Assembly: GCA_037179385.1 (NCBI GenBank) | Contig: CM074194.1 | Location: 682,001-746,000, forward strand | DNA from: Holothuria scabra | Taxonomy: Eukaryota > Echinodermata > Holothuroidea > Aspidochirotida > Holothuriidae | Reading direction: 5' to 3' | Length of the DNA: 64,000 nucleotides | Part shown: positions 34,402-50,749 of the stretch, one piece after another | Position numbering within the stretch: the stretch's first letter is position 1 | Layout of the letters: each line of letters opens with the position of its first letter | Position numbers and translations under genes: made by a program | The notes under the pieces: generated by a model | What the model was told of the DNA's origin: nothing | The model's input: the letters and a program-made list of their open reading frames with translations, nothing else | Database searches by the model: none

Positions 34402-35809
34402 GAGTAACGTCAGGCTTCTCCAAAATTCATGTTCATGATAGTCTTTTATCTCTAACGCTTGGCCTAGAAAATGAAAACTGATAAATTAGGCAAAGGCCTA
34501 GGGCTAGGGTCCGTACTCCCAAAAAACTGGAGACTGAGTCAGTTAATAATCAAATAGCCAAACAGGTGGCTGTGCAGTTGAAGCTAGGCTAGAGTAGACC
34601 TAACCTGATCATAACATTATGTGTAACTTAAAATAGGCTTCCCAAATTTAAACATAATGTAACCTAAGGAAAATGGTGTGGTCTGTGAGCCAAACCAATA
34701 CTAGACTCTTGCTGGATGACCTTGATCCCAGACAGGCATAGCCTAGGCTAAATATAAACAAATGTGGCATTGGCTAGCCTAATTTTCATCAAGTTTAGCA
34801 AGTTATCATGAGTCAATCACCATCATAAGTTGGTCACTGCCTTCTCAACGCCAACATGCCATACTGGAAAGTGGGGCCTTTCACAGAAAGATCTTTGGCG
34901 TACGGAAATGTACGCCAATATCGTGTACCCAGCTGTTACGAGGAAAATTACAACAGTTGGCATACAATTGCAACAATTGGTGTGGCGTATAATTCCAAAC
35001 ACCTCCATCTTGGCGTGATTCTTTGGCATATGGCAAATGTACTTTCCGGTGTGGCCAATATGCAGCATGAAGGCTAGGCTTAAGTGTGATTTGATTGCTA
35101 TGGCAGGATAGCCTACAATGCATATTCTTCAAAAAACATCAAAAACAATTATTTGTCATCATTATTTTGATGTTTAAAGCAGTTATGGCCAGATTCTTAA
35201 GTTTCAGCAAAAACCTGAACCAAAAATTTGCAAAAATTACTAAAAACAATGACAAGAGTGTCTTTTTTGAAGTTCTAAATAAGAATTCTAATAGAACAGA
35301 GATTTTTCTGTATCATAAATTATTATCAATATTACTGTCAATTTTCATTGATTTTTAAAGCTGTTTTCATATTTTTTGGTGTGGAAGTTTGTTAAGTGAT
35401 CGACTCATGATTAGCCCAGTAGCCTATGTATATGGTAAATTCAATAGCCCAGCCTAAGTCTAAAACAAGGGCTTATTTTTTGGGAACTACGCTAGACCTT
35501 AGGTTAACTTTTAGCCTCCCACACATGACATACAGCCTAGCCCACAAGAAAAGAACTTGTCCATAAAATTATCTGAGATTTTTAGCCTAGCCTGTAAAAA
35601 TTTAGGCCTATAGGCCATGTCTGGCCTAGCCTAGCCTAACGTAAATCTTTACTAGGCCTAACGTTAAGGCTATTTGTTTACTTGTTACTAGCAAGCAGCA
35701 TAGCCTTCCGGCAGATGGAATCAACTCTTCTAACTTTACGTGGAGTTCAATGAACAGTCATTTTGTTTCCTTTCAAAACGTTATATATGTCAAAACTGTC
35801 TGGGGACTT
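34402..35809. other. No gene seen; palindrome cluster and TAGCCTA-rich DNA
   Basis: TTGGCGTAC at 34895-34903 is inverted at 34910-34918 around GGAAAT. Related GGCGTA and GGCATA words recur to about 35040. From about 35400 to 35690 the words TAGCCTAG and AGGCCTA are very frequent. No coding signal. Confidence 0.45.
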
Positions 35810-36010
35810 ACTTACCTGTTACCTTGATGGCAGTGACATCCGACCTAATACAATAACAATGATTCAGAATTGTCCACAAATCGTTTGTCTCCTTTATCCA
35901 TCTTGTTAATTGTATGACACATGCGCGGGGGTTAGACGGGATACCTTGCAGACGACACAACACAATGTACACACTTTTCACGAGCTAGTATGACGTCATG
36001 GGAATACCCT
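35810..36010 (-). promoter_or_regulatory. Weak candidate promoter / first-exon patch
   Basis: On the minus strand the palindromic cAMP-response-type site TGACGTCA (35991-35998) lies about 175 bp upstream of a consensus splice donor CAG/GTAAGT (35818-35810), in locally CpG-richer DNA. No downstream exon is recognisable, so this may be chance. Confidence 0.2.
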
Positions 36011-36438
36011 GGAAGCAGGATACGATTCCGGGAAATGTTTTACTAGATCTCACAGCGTGTGATCACGCACAAAGACACACTTTCGTGGTGTCAAATCTGT
36101 GTGAGCGCCATTAATTCCCACGGGCACGGCTGAGGTGTCATCTGTGATCACAAAGACAATATTTATGTGTCGGCTCCCTACATGGTGGGATACAAAGTCA
36201 TCTTTCTCCAGCAAAAAGACGAGTCCTTGGTTTATTTGCTCGTTAATTTCCCTGTCTGTAAAACAAATGACCTAAGGTTATAATATTTGTCGAGACCGTT
36301 TCCAAGAAACAAGTAATCGGAAAAGAATAGCTAAGGTCGTAATTCTATCGTGCGCCACTTAGAAGCCCATGACTCTGACCTATCATCCATTTACTGAGTT
36401 AAACGTGAGTCATAGCATTAGTTTTCGAAACAGCTTAG

Positions 36439-36502
36439 CAGCAGCTAGTTGGTAGAACTCTCTGGTAGAACCAGGCACTTGGTATCAAACCTTCCGGCTC
36501 AC
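36439..36502 (+). other. tRNA-like (SINE head-like) sequence
   Basis: An A-box-like TAGTTGGTAGA at 36446 and a B-box-like GGTATCAAACC at 36481 are spaced 35 bp, slightly short for a tRNA. Acceptor-stem pairing is not convincing, so a functional tRNA is unlikely. Confidence 0.25.
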
Positions 36503-36683
36503 GTATAGCCCATTGAGCATGACAGCCTCGATGAACGATAGTAACATCATGCAAGGTCCCTGGATAAATAGGGATATTATCTGCACTGTACATATGCAAT
36601 TCACCAAAATGACCGGAACTCAATTCATGTATTTTTAAGTGTATTTCAAGTCAATAATTTGAAAACTAGGCGATATATTAAAC

Positions 36684-36800
36684 AGCATGAAAAATGAATT
36701 CTAATAGTCTACTACTGCTGAATTCTGATAGTCTAACTCCCATCTTCATAGGACATTCTTGAGCCGAGGTGTAAAATGTTGAAATTTATTCACTTAAAAC
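36684..36800 (+). repeat. AATGAATTC-family arm, copy 2
   Basis: Contains GCATGAAAAATGAATTCTAA, TTCTTGAGCC and GTAAAATGTTGAAATTTATT, matching one arm of 32671-33070. Confidence 0.65.
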
Positions 36801-37490
36801 AAATTATCCCAATTGTTCCATACTTCGACATGACAACTTTGGTTGTAATCAATCACAACAACGTCTATTTTCATTCAAAATACATGATTTCTAAAATTTT
36901 GTGACGTCACAAATTGTGGGAATGTCACATAATGCACCAATTCATGCTCAAACCACGCAGTTTATACCAAAAATGTAAATTCAAATGAAACCAACTTTTC
37001 TTCGTCTTCGACACCTATGACACAAAGCTCTTAGAAGCACTTTTAGCCGAGTAAATTTTTGTGACTGCAAGTATAGTAAACCTCTGAATTATGCAAATTC
37101 GGAACTCTTTGGCCCATGGAAACAAATCCCTTAAATTTATGATTTTCCACCCTGAAAATGGGGTGTGCCCAATTAAAAAGTACCGGTAATCTCTATCTGT
37201 CAAGCAATATGAAAATCACGAACTTGGTTAAGTCATGCCTTTTACAGCAAACCGCGAATACTACATACAACAAAACCCTGAAAATACTCCCGCATTGTGA
37301 CGCATTTGGGTGGTTTATTTCCATTTTTCGATATGCACCGCCCTATGTATTTTATTTTTCCATCAGCTTGTCCCGCTTTTGAAATCCTGGTTCTTATTAA
37401 ACCGTTTCTAACTAAAATTATAGTACAGGCTATGTGAAGCCTGCTATCAAAACGAGTTCTTCTGTTTACCTGTTGTGTATATCAGGGGGC
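36801..37490. other. No gene seen
   Basis: Includes a second TGACGTCA palindrome at about 36903. No coding signal. Confidence 0.35.
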
Positions 37491-37560
37491 ACCGACTCGG
37501 GGGGGGGGGGAAATCGCCCCACCAATGAAAATATTCGGGGGAAAATATCGTTCGGCCATC
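37491..37560 (+). repeat. Dispersed G-run repeat, copy 1
   Basis: A G-run followed by CACCAATGAAAATATTCGGG is also present at 62840-62875. Confidence 0.5.
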
Positions 37561-37671
37561 AATGATTTAGCCATACTGAAAAAACAGGTAAAATAAACAA
37601 ATAAAATGTAGCATTGTAGTATTATATACAAATGACTTCAGGATTAAAGGTTACCGTAATTTAAGTTACTA

Positions 37672-37697
37672 ATAATAATAATAATAATAATAATAAT
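37672..37697. repeat. (AAT)n tail of the minus-strand LINE
   Basis: About nine AAT units adjoin the T-run that is the poly-A tail of the LINE at 37698-39607, read on the plus strand. Confidence 0.85.
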
Positions 37698-39607
37698 TTT
37701 TTTTTCCATCCATAATTTATTTCAACTTTTGCTCATTTTGCATTTAAAGAATAACTATTATACAAAACAAAAACTTCCATTATCTTAAACATAAAAAGAA
37801 AATCTTTCAGCACATATTAATACATGGATTTCGCCTAGATATTACAAAATGTATCCTTTAATTCATAATAAGTGAAGTATCTTTTACTGACATTTCTCAT
37901 TGAAATATGCTTTTCGACCTCCAAAGCAAGTTTAAATTTATGCTCAAATTCGTATAACGTTGGCATTTTATTATTTTGCTTACAATGAAAAATGAAATAT
38001 TTCAAATTATAAATAAAGAAGTTGTAGGGATGCTTTAGCAACTGGTTGAAACCAAAGAAGACATCTTCCTTCGAAAAAACAAAACATCTACCAAGAAACA
38101 GACTCTCAGCATCCAGCAAAAAGTCGGAAACAAAATGACAACTCCAAAATAAATGTTTGAAAGTCTCCTCATGAATTTTACAAAAAGAGCACAACGGACG
38201 TACAGTTCGATTCATTAGATTTAAGCGACTATTGATTCCCAAAATTCTATGTAAAAAACGAAATTGAAAGTACTGTAATTTAACGTCCCTCACCGAAAAC
38301 CAGACATTAGAAAAGATAGTTGACCATTTACCCTGATCGAAGTTATAATCCCATTTCTGTAAAGCTGTTGGAGGGCTTAAAATTTCTTTGACTATACAAC
38401 CATATGCCCATTGTGAGACACTTTTCTGAAAAACCAACTTATTAAGTAAATCCTCATTATGATTAAAAGAATAGTCTGTATTATGCATGTTTTGTTTCCA
38501 CAAAGATGGAATGGCTGAAATTATCCCATTATACATGATAAAAGGAAAATTGCCCAGATTATGGACTTCCACAAATTCATTATAATGCATTGGCTTATTA
38601 TCATTATTTAAAAAAATTATAAACATGATCGATTCCCTTAGAGTGCATAAACTGATAAAACACGGTGTTATTACCAACTTTTATATTTGGAGTTATTCCA
38701 AATTATCTCGTTTTCAAACTTGCTAGATGGTTCTTTAAAATTAAACATTGACCAACCTTTACAAATATCTTTTACAAACAAATTATTGATATTGGGAACA
38801 TCGTGTTTACTAAAATTACATTGAAACAGAAATTCTTTTCCAAAATCATTCAAGTAATAATCCAGAAAAATCTTCCATGCACCATTATTATCGCTTAAAT
38901 ATCTTTTAATCCAAGTAATCTTAAGTCTGTGTATAAAGCTCTCCAAATGAATTACCTTTAAACCCCCTAAATGGATAGGGCTAATAATTGTCTGGCGTTT
39001 TACCTTGTCAGGCTTATCATTCCAAATAAAGTTGAATAAAATTGAATTCAGTTCTAAAATAAAACTACTGGGAGGATTTGGGAGGATCAGGAACAAAAAA
39101 ATAATTTGCGAAATTGCAAATGTTTTGAATAAAATATTTCTACCAATTGGAGTGACATCTTTATGCTTCCATAAATTTAATGATCGTTTAAGTCGAGACA
39201 ACTTTGGGGGAAATTCAATTGGAAGAGATCTTCCCTGTTACAAGTAAATGAGATTCCCAACAGGGTTACTGGGCCTTTTGACCAAGTGATAGGGAATTCA
39301 TTGACAAAATATGGTTTCGAGTGGGTAAAAGGGCCAAGGGGGAAGAGGATAGTTTTATTAAAATTGATTTTTAACCCAGAAGCATTCCCAAAATCATTCA
39401 TGACACGAAGAACCTCTCGGATAGAATCTGGGCTGTTATTTAAATAAATAGTAGTGTCGTCCGCATACTGAATTATTTTAATTTCATTATTTAAAATTTG
39501 CTGGCCTTTAATAATATTATTGGAATTAATTTTTTGAGCCAAGAATTCAACTGCAATAATAAATAAATACGGACTCAGAGGACATCCTTGTCTAACACCT
39601 CTCATTA
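37698..39607 (-). pseudogene. L1/Tx1-like LINE ORF2, 5'-truncated copy A
   Basis: The minus strand encodes the end of a reverse transcriptase. RGVRQGCPLSPYLF is near 39.58 kb, followed by the catalytic YADD in the context IIQYADDTTIY near 39.48 kb, then LSRLKRSLNLWKHKDVTPIG near 39.19 kb and a C-terminal region. The latter has the zinc-finger-like C-x2-C...H-x4-C (CSFCKIHEETFKHLFWSC) near 38.18 kb. The frame is broken at about 39193, where a run of five Cs appears one base short. It breaks twice more between about 38700 and 38600. The open frame ends at 37835, and a 140-base 3' UTR leads to a poly-A tail and (ATT)n. The copy starts abruptly within the polymerase domain. Confidence 0.9.

Positions 39608-42060
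<2,453 letters not shown>

Positions 42061-42120
<60 letters not shown>
42061..42120. repeat. (TAA)n microsatellite
   Basis: About twenty TAA units between the 5' edge of LINE copy B and the T-run of the small LINE fragment at 42121-42293. Probably the 3' tail of that fragment. Confidence 0.9.
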
Positions 42121-42122
<2 letters not shown>

Positions 42123-42293
42123 TTTTTTTTTTTTTTTTCCATCCATAATTTATTTCAACTTTTGCTCATTTTGCATGTAAAGAAAAACTATTATACAAAA
42201 CAAAAACTTCCATTATCTTAAACATAAAAAGAAAATCTTTCAGCACATACTTAATACATGTATTTCATCTAGATATTACAAAATGTATCCTTT
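42121..42293 (-). mobile_element. Extremely 5'-truncated LINE 3' end (copy A family)
   Basis: Almost identical to 37689-37855, the 3' UTR of LINE copy A, with a poly-A tail on the minus strand (T-run on plus). Only the last 170 bases of the element are present. Confidence 0.9.
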
Positions 42294-42371
42294 TTCGATT
42301 TTTGTATATATGTCATTGTTGAATTATGTTATTGCAAAGATTGAGATGAAGAAAATAAATTTCAAAAAAAA
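42294..42371 (+). mobile_element. Short LINE 3' tail, plus strand
   Basis: A short AT-rich stretch ending GAAAATAAATTTC and an A-run that leads into (TAA)n. This pattern matches the tail structure of the neighbouring LINEs. Confidence 0.45.

Positions 42372-44820
<2,449 letters not shown>

Positions 44821-44850
<30 letters not shown>
44821..44850. repeat. (TAA)n tail of LINE copy C
   Basis: About ten AAT units following GGGGAAAAAAA. Confidence 0.9.
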
Positions 44851-44853
<3 letters not shown>

Positions 44854-44934
44854 TATAATTATAATGTATCTCTGTTTTGTATATATTCCCACCAATAAGA
44901 AAGTGCCCCCTGTCCTATATGTACAATTTTTGTA

Positions 44935-45157
44935 GTACTGAGTCCACAGATCTTCTCAACTGGCACAACTAGTTAAGCATGTACTGTGAGTCTTTTGATT
45001 ACACATTTGTATCTTGTATGCTCACCCTGAAACAATCAACCGAGGTTGTGAAGTTGATGAGGATGAGTTCATAGACTGGGTTGTGCACGGGAGGGGCTTA
45101 AGTAAGTAGATTGGCAGAATTGGATCCCTTTAGCGGGGTGAGAGGATTAGGCCTTAA
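44935..45157 (-). mobile_element. MITE-like family 2, copy d (left end decayed)
   Basis: Shares GCTCACCCTGAAACAATCAA, GATGAGGATGAG, GGGAGGGGCTTAAGTAAG and GGTGAGAGGATTAGGCCTTAA with the family. Its right TTAA is also the left TTAA of the next element. Confidence 0.7.
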
Positions 45158-45728
45158 AAAGAAGGTTTTAAGGTCATAACAAGTTTTGAAATGTTAGAAG
45201 GGAATTTATTCTTAGCATTTTGGTGAAATTTGCTTTAAAATCCGATATGTCGTTCTCAAGATATAAGCATGTAAAGTTGAGACATTTTCAACAAAATGTG
45301 AACTTGGAGCAACCACATATGACATCACATTCTCAAATTAGTAGACAGTCTTATGTTTCTCTTTAAAATTCATAGCCAATTTTCTTCCTAGCAATCCCAT
45401 ATTATCAGAATGTGATTGCATAAGTGGTATGAGACTTTTACGAACTTTGCATCCCCCACAGGGAGTTCCTATTCCTATTAACTTCAAGGTCATCACAACA
45501 GTCTAAAAACAAAGTGAAACAAAGGGAAACAAAGAATTACTTGTCAACTTGAGGAAGTGATATAACCTCTGCTGCCTAAAGTTCATTTTGGAAGGGAAAT
45601 CTAGGAATTATACTTACTGATATCTCGAGGAATACAAGTCCAATTTGAATGGAAGTTTCACCACACTGTGTAGCTTTGGTTCCTCCTTCAATGTGAAAAT
45701 AAAATTTTGACTTAAACTTCCCTTTTAA
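45154..45728 (-). mobile_element. MITE-like family 4, complete copy c (575 bp)
   Basis: Reverse complement of 4765-5335 and 60335-60904, with TTAA at both ends. Complemented landmarks include TATGACATCACATTCTC, GCAATCCCATATTATCAGAA and CCACAGGGAG. Confidence 0.85.
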
Positions 45729-46766
45729 TAATAACAAATAGTCAATAATCAGGCAATGCAAGAGTACGGACTACTTACAGAGGTCATAAGTAAGTTGAAT
45801 GTTAAGATGAAAGGGGTCCTTCACGGTCGGTTACTTATATCGTTTACCAACAACTGAACTAGGATTGTCAGTATATTCATTCTATCAAACTTACCAATCT
45901 AAAAAATGAAGGAATGAAGAAACCAAACCGGCCCTGTCCCAATTCTTAGTATTTGGTCTACTGGTGGCACTGGTGTAGCTAGACATTCTCCAGGGGGCAA
46001 GCACCCAAATTTTCCAATTTTTTTAAGTGTGAACACCATTTCCCAGAGAATGTAATCTTCGCGCGCAGTGGCGTAGCCAAGGGGGGCCCCAGATTTTCTT
46101 CAGGCCCCCAGATTTTTTGCGTCTTGATAAAGTGATTGAGAAAAAATAAAACATTTGAACGGAAATAAACTTTGAAGTATTTCCTTCATAAACAGTAAGT
46201 AATGAAAATGTGTAACAATTAGGAAAACATGCATGAATACTTGTAAAACACATTTTGTGCGTATGAAATCAAGTAATAACTTCATAATGCCTACTTCACT
46301 AAATTAGATACCGTATATAACCTGCACTGTCGTTTTCATTCATTGCATTTCACTTCGAAGATGAAACGAACGTCTCGACGACAAACTCGAATGTGACTTT
46401 GTTAGGTTAAGACCCTTTCTGCCTTTCGGATGGCTGGCTTATTTACTGAAAACAATGCAATCATACACTGGAGACCATTTTTACACGACCATTCCTATAC
46501 TTTATCATACACAAAATATGCTGTAAGGGTAAGGTACTGCCTTCAAATAATTCTTCCATGCCATCCTCAACAAGTAGGCATATATGTTGTGCCTCACTAC
46601 CGCCCATGACAAGTGCCGCTGTGGAACGATTTTTTCGACAATTTTCCTTTTTACTAGTTGACACTGGCTCTTCGGGCGGATTTTTAAAATGTCCAGATTT
46701 TATGTTTCCCACATGATCCCTACTTCTGCTTTGCGGTTTGAATATTTTGAGAGATTTACTCGTAGT
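45729..46766. other. No gene seen; hAT-type terminal word at 46.07 kb
   Basis: CAGTGGCGTAGCC at 46066-46078 is followed by G- and C-runs. A Penelope-like word GAAGATGAAACGAACGTCTC occurs near 46357 without any coding region. No host gene signal. Confidence 0.4.
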
Positions 46767-46783
46767 ATTTTAATTTTGACCAC
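46767..46783. repeat. Target-site duplication, left copy (17 bp)
   Basis: ATTTTAATTTTGACCAC here is repeated exactly at 50733-50749, bracketing the LINE. Confidence 0.95.
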
Positions 46784-49700
46784 CAGATGTTTACTTTTTG
46801 CAAGAAACACATAGCATTCAGTCTGATGAAAACTTTTGGAAAAATGAATGGGGTGGTGAAATTCTTTTCAGCCACGGCTCTTCAACAAGCCGCGGGGTTT
46901 GTATATTGTTTCATCCAACATTAAATTACACTGTTCATAAAAATGACAACAGTGACGACGGTAGATTTCTTATTACTGAAGTAACTATTAAGCAGAAGTT
47001 GCTGACATTGGTTTGTTTGTATGGTCCTAATCAAGATAGTTCTAACTTCTTTGAATATCTCTTTCATAAATTGACAAATTGTAATCATGATTCACTTTTT
47101 ATTGGCGGGGATTTTAATTTTGTTTTTAATTTGGACAACGATAAGGTAGGAGGTAACCCTCGCACAAATTTCCATGCCAGAGATAAATGCATCCAAATTA
47201 TGTCGTCCCTGGATCTTGTAGATATATGGCGTGAAAGGAATCCCCATCAGAAGAGTTTTACATGGTCTTCTAATATAACTGATGGTTTGCATTGCAGGTT
47301 AGACTTTTTCTTATTTCAAGAAACCTCATTCATTCTGTATTAAAAAATGATTTCATGTACGGTCTAAACTCTGACCACTCAGTAGTTAATTTAGATGTTA
47401 AACTTCATAGTGAAAAACGGGGTCCAGGTTTTTGGAAGTTCAACAATTCTTTGTTAAACGATGAGGTCTATATCGATATGATTAATGGTGTTATTTTAGA
47501 TGTGACCCAGCAACATAGTAGTTTGAATCCTAGCATAAAATGGGAGTATGTTAAGTATGCTATCCGTAAGACCACTATTAAATACAGTAAATTGAAGGCA
47601 AGAGAAAGAAAGAAAAAGGAGCAGAACCGTTTACATGAAATTGCTCGTCTTGCACAAAGATGCTACTTTTTGAATTCAGAAAATGACACATATCTTTTGA
47701 GGCAAGCCAGAAACAATTTACAACACATTTATGACTACAAGTTGAAAGGAATAATAATTCGTTCGAGAGCACGCTGGGTTGAAGAAGGGGAAAAGGCTAC
47801 AAAATATTTTTTAAATCTGGAAAACCGACATAGTAGTTACAACGTAATTAGGAAATTAAAATCCAAAGATGGTATTGATGTGTATGAAAATTCTGACATT
47901 GTTAATGTTTTATCAGATTTTTATCATTCGTTATACACGCATGAATATTGTAATCCGAATTTAATCCTAGGCGACATTCGTTGTACTAATCCTCTTACAA
48001 TAGAGCAAGCTGAAAGTTGTGATGGGAAACTTAATTTAAAAGAGTGCTGGGATGCCTTGAATTCCTTTGGTAAAGAAAAGAGTCCAGGTAGTGACGGGCT
48101 CTCTGCCGAATTTTATAAAGCTTTCTGGCCTAGTATCGGAAATCTGGTGTGCAACTCCTTAAATTATGCATTTGATAATGTTAGGTTGTCTGATGAGCAA
48201 GGACGGAGTATAATTTCACTTATACCGAAACCTAACAAAGATCATACGCTAGTTAAGAACTATCGTCCCATCTCTTTATTAAATATTGACTACAAAGTTG
48301 CTGCTAAGGTTTTGGCCACTAGAGTAAAGAAAGTTTTGGCCCACATAATAAATCCGAACCAAACTGGTTTTATAAAGAATAGATTTATCGGTGAGAATAT
48401 TCGGTTTGTTCTAGACGCTATTGATTACTGTAAAGACCTTGAAATACCTGGCTTTCTCCTCCTGGTGGATTTCGAGAAAGCGTTTGACCGCCTAGAATGG
48501 AATTTTATAATAAATTGTCTGACTTTCTTTAATTTTAATGACGCCTTTATTAGATGGATACGTACCCTGTATTCAAATGCTTCTGCATGTGTAAGTAACA
48601 ACGGATTTTCCTCAGCCTTTTTCCAGATTTCTAGAGGGGTTAGACAGGGCTGCCCTTTAAGTCCCTATATTTTTATTATTTGCGCTGAAATTCTAGCCCT
48701 CCGCATTAATAGTTCTCCAATCATTAAAGGGCTTAATATTTTAGAACAGGAAATCAAAATTCTGCAGTATGCAGATGACACCACTATTTTTGTTGACGGT
48801 ACCAGTCAAAGTTTAAGGGAAATTGTTAATGTTTTCCATTCACTTGAAATATCTTCTGGGTTAAAAGTAAACTACGAAAAGACAAACATTTTTCCACTTG
48901 GACCGCTTGCTGGAAGAAAACCATGCTTTCTCGCTGACTTTGATTTCAATTGGACACAGGGACCAGTTACTGTATTGGGCATCACTTTTGATGATCAAAG
49001 AGATAATCTCTTCTATTTGAATTACTCCCCTAAATTGTCTCGCCTCAAAAACCTATTACATTTATGGTCATCGAGAGACTTAACTACTATTGGGCGTATA
49101 ACAATTGTTAAAACTTTAGGGCTCTCACAACTGGTTTTTCTTTTCCAAGTTCTACCTGACCCACCAGAAGCTTTTGTAAAAAAGCTGGAGTCTATTATTT
49201 ACCAATTTATTTGGGCAGGCAAACCAGATAAGATTAAGCGTAAGACTCTAGTTGGAACTATTGATCAGGGCGGATTGAAGGCGCCGGACATTAAGTGTTT
49301 TATTCAAAGTCTTAAATGTACCTGGGTCAAAAGATACATTGAAGGTGCTCCAGCTAATTGGAAAGTTTTCTTTGACTTTTATCTTCAACAATATGGAAAG
49401 GTTTTACTGTTTTCCTGTAATTTTCAAGCTAGAGATATTTCTGTGGGTAATCCCTTTTTGGATGATGTATGTAGAGCATGGTCTAGTTACACTTATCTAA
49501 ATCCTACTAATGAATTCAAACATCAGATTATTTGGAATAATTCTTTGATCAAAGTTAATGGAAAAGTTGTCTTCTATAATTTCATGCATGATAAGGGTGT
49601 CTTAAAGATCGTCGATCTACTTGATGAAAATCATAATCCATTATCTGTGTCAGATTTTAAGCAAAAGTTTTCAATCGGAGACTTCCCGTTCACCTTATAC

Positions 49701-50732
49701 TATGGCATTATCTCAGCTATACCCACGGCTTGGAAAAACCATTTTTCAGAGGAAAGCAGTGATCGGCTAGATAATATTTATGTGAACCATATTGCTCTAG
49801 AGCAAAGCGTGTCGCGTCATGTTTACATGTCTCTTATAAAAAAAATCAGTGAACCTCCAACTTCTATTCAAAAATGGAACGCTTCTATGGAGCTCGATGA
49901 TTCTCAATGGCAAACGGTGTTTCGTAGCCCGTTTGCCTCATGTTCTGAGAGCAAAATCCAAAATCCTTTTCTTCCAATTTCGATTTTTCCACCGAATACT
50001 GGGAACAAATCTTTTACTCTCCCGTATGAATATTACTGAGAATGCTAGGTGTACTTTCTGTGGGTCTCAAGATGAAACTTTGGAGCATTTATTTTGGGAA
50101 TGTCGTATTACTTCCTCTTTTATTTTAGATGTTGAGCATTGATGTATTTTTGGAAGACAATTTGTGTTAACAAAACAGGATTTATTTTTCGGGTACAAAC
50201 TTCTCGTACGTCACCCCTATAACTTTTTTATTTTGCATTTTAAATATTATATATTTAACTCGAAATTAAATCAAGTTGTACATCATGTAAATCAATTTTT
50301 GAGTAAATTTAAGTTTGCTTTGGAAGTTGAAAAATATCTTGAAAGGTCAAAAAGGCGAAGAAAAATTTCCTATGATGATTTATACATTTCATTCCGTAAT
50401 TGCCCTCAATTATTTCAATAATGCTATTATTTTGATACTGTTTATTTCTGTGTTTATAATGCTTGATGAGTATAAACTTGAAATTGAATAAAAGAGATGG
50501 AAAAAAAAAAAAAAAGTTTAAATACGCCAACTAATTTCAAAAGAAATATTAACACGGTACCGTATATGTCAAATATTTATTATGCAATCATAGTGTACAA
50601 TATTTATACATTGACTGGTATATGTTATGTAAATAAAATGTATACAGTTCAATGCTTTCAAAACAAATGAACATGAGAGGACAATAAAGATAGAGCAAAA
50701 AAATAAAAAAAAATAAAAAATAAAAAAAAAAA
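46784..50732 (+). pseudogene. L1/Tx1-like LINE copy D: endonuclease + reverse transcriptase, with 3' transduced tail
   Basis: The element begins inside the apurinic-type endonuclease domain (LQETHS at 46795, GGDFNFV at 47105, RLDFFL at 47298, SDHSVV at 47370). It continues through the reverse transcriptase: SPGSDGLSAEFYKAFW at 48.08 kb, LVDFEKAFDRLEW at 48.47 kb, RGVRQGCPLSPYIF at 48.64 kb and YADD at 48768-48779. The C-terminal finger CTFCGSQDETLEHLFWEC lies at 50.05 kb. It is inactive. One base is missing at about 47303-47315, a frameshift lies at about 49955-49972, and TGA at 50140-50142 interrupts the last domain, which otherwise reads to 50421. The 3' side has AATAAA (50487) and an A15 tail (50501-50515), then 180 bases of unrelated DNA, a second AATAAA (50683) and a second A-rich tail reaching the right duplication. 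The L1/Tx1 label is from motif style and is moderately sure. Confidence 0.93.
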
Positions 50733-50749
50733 ATTTTAATTTTGACCAC
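50733..50749. repeat. Target-site duplication, right copy (17 bp)
   Basis: Exact repeat of 46767-46783, directly after the second A-rich tail of LINE copy D. Confidence 0.95.
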
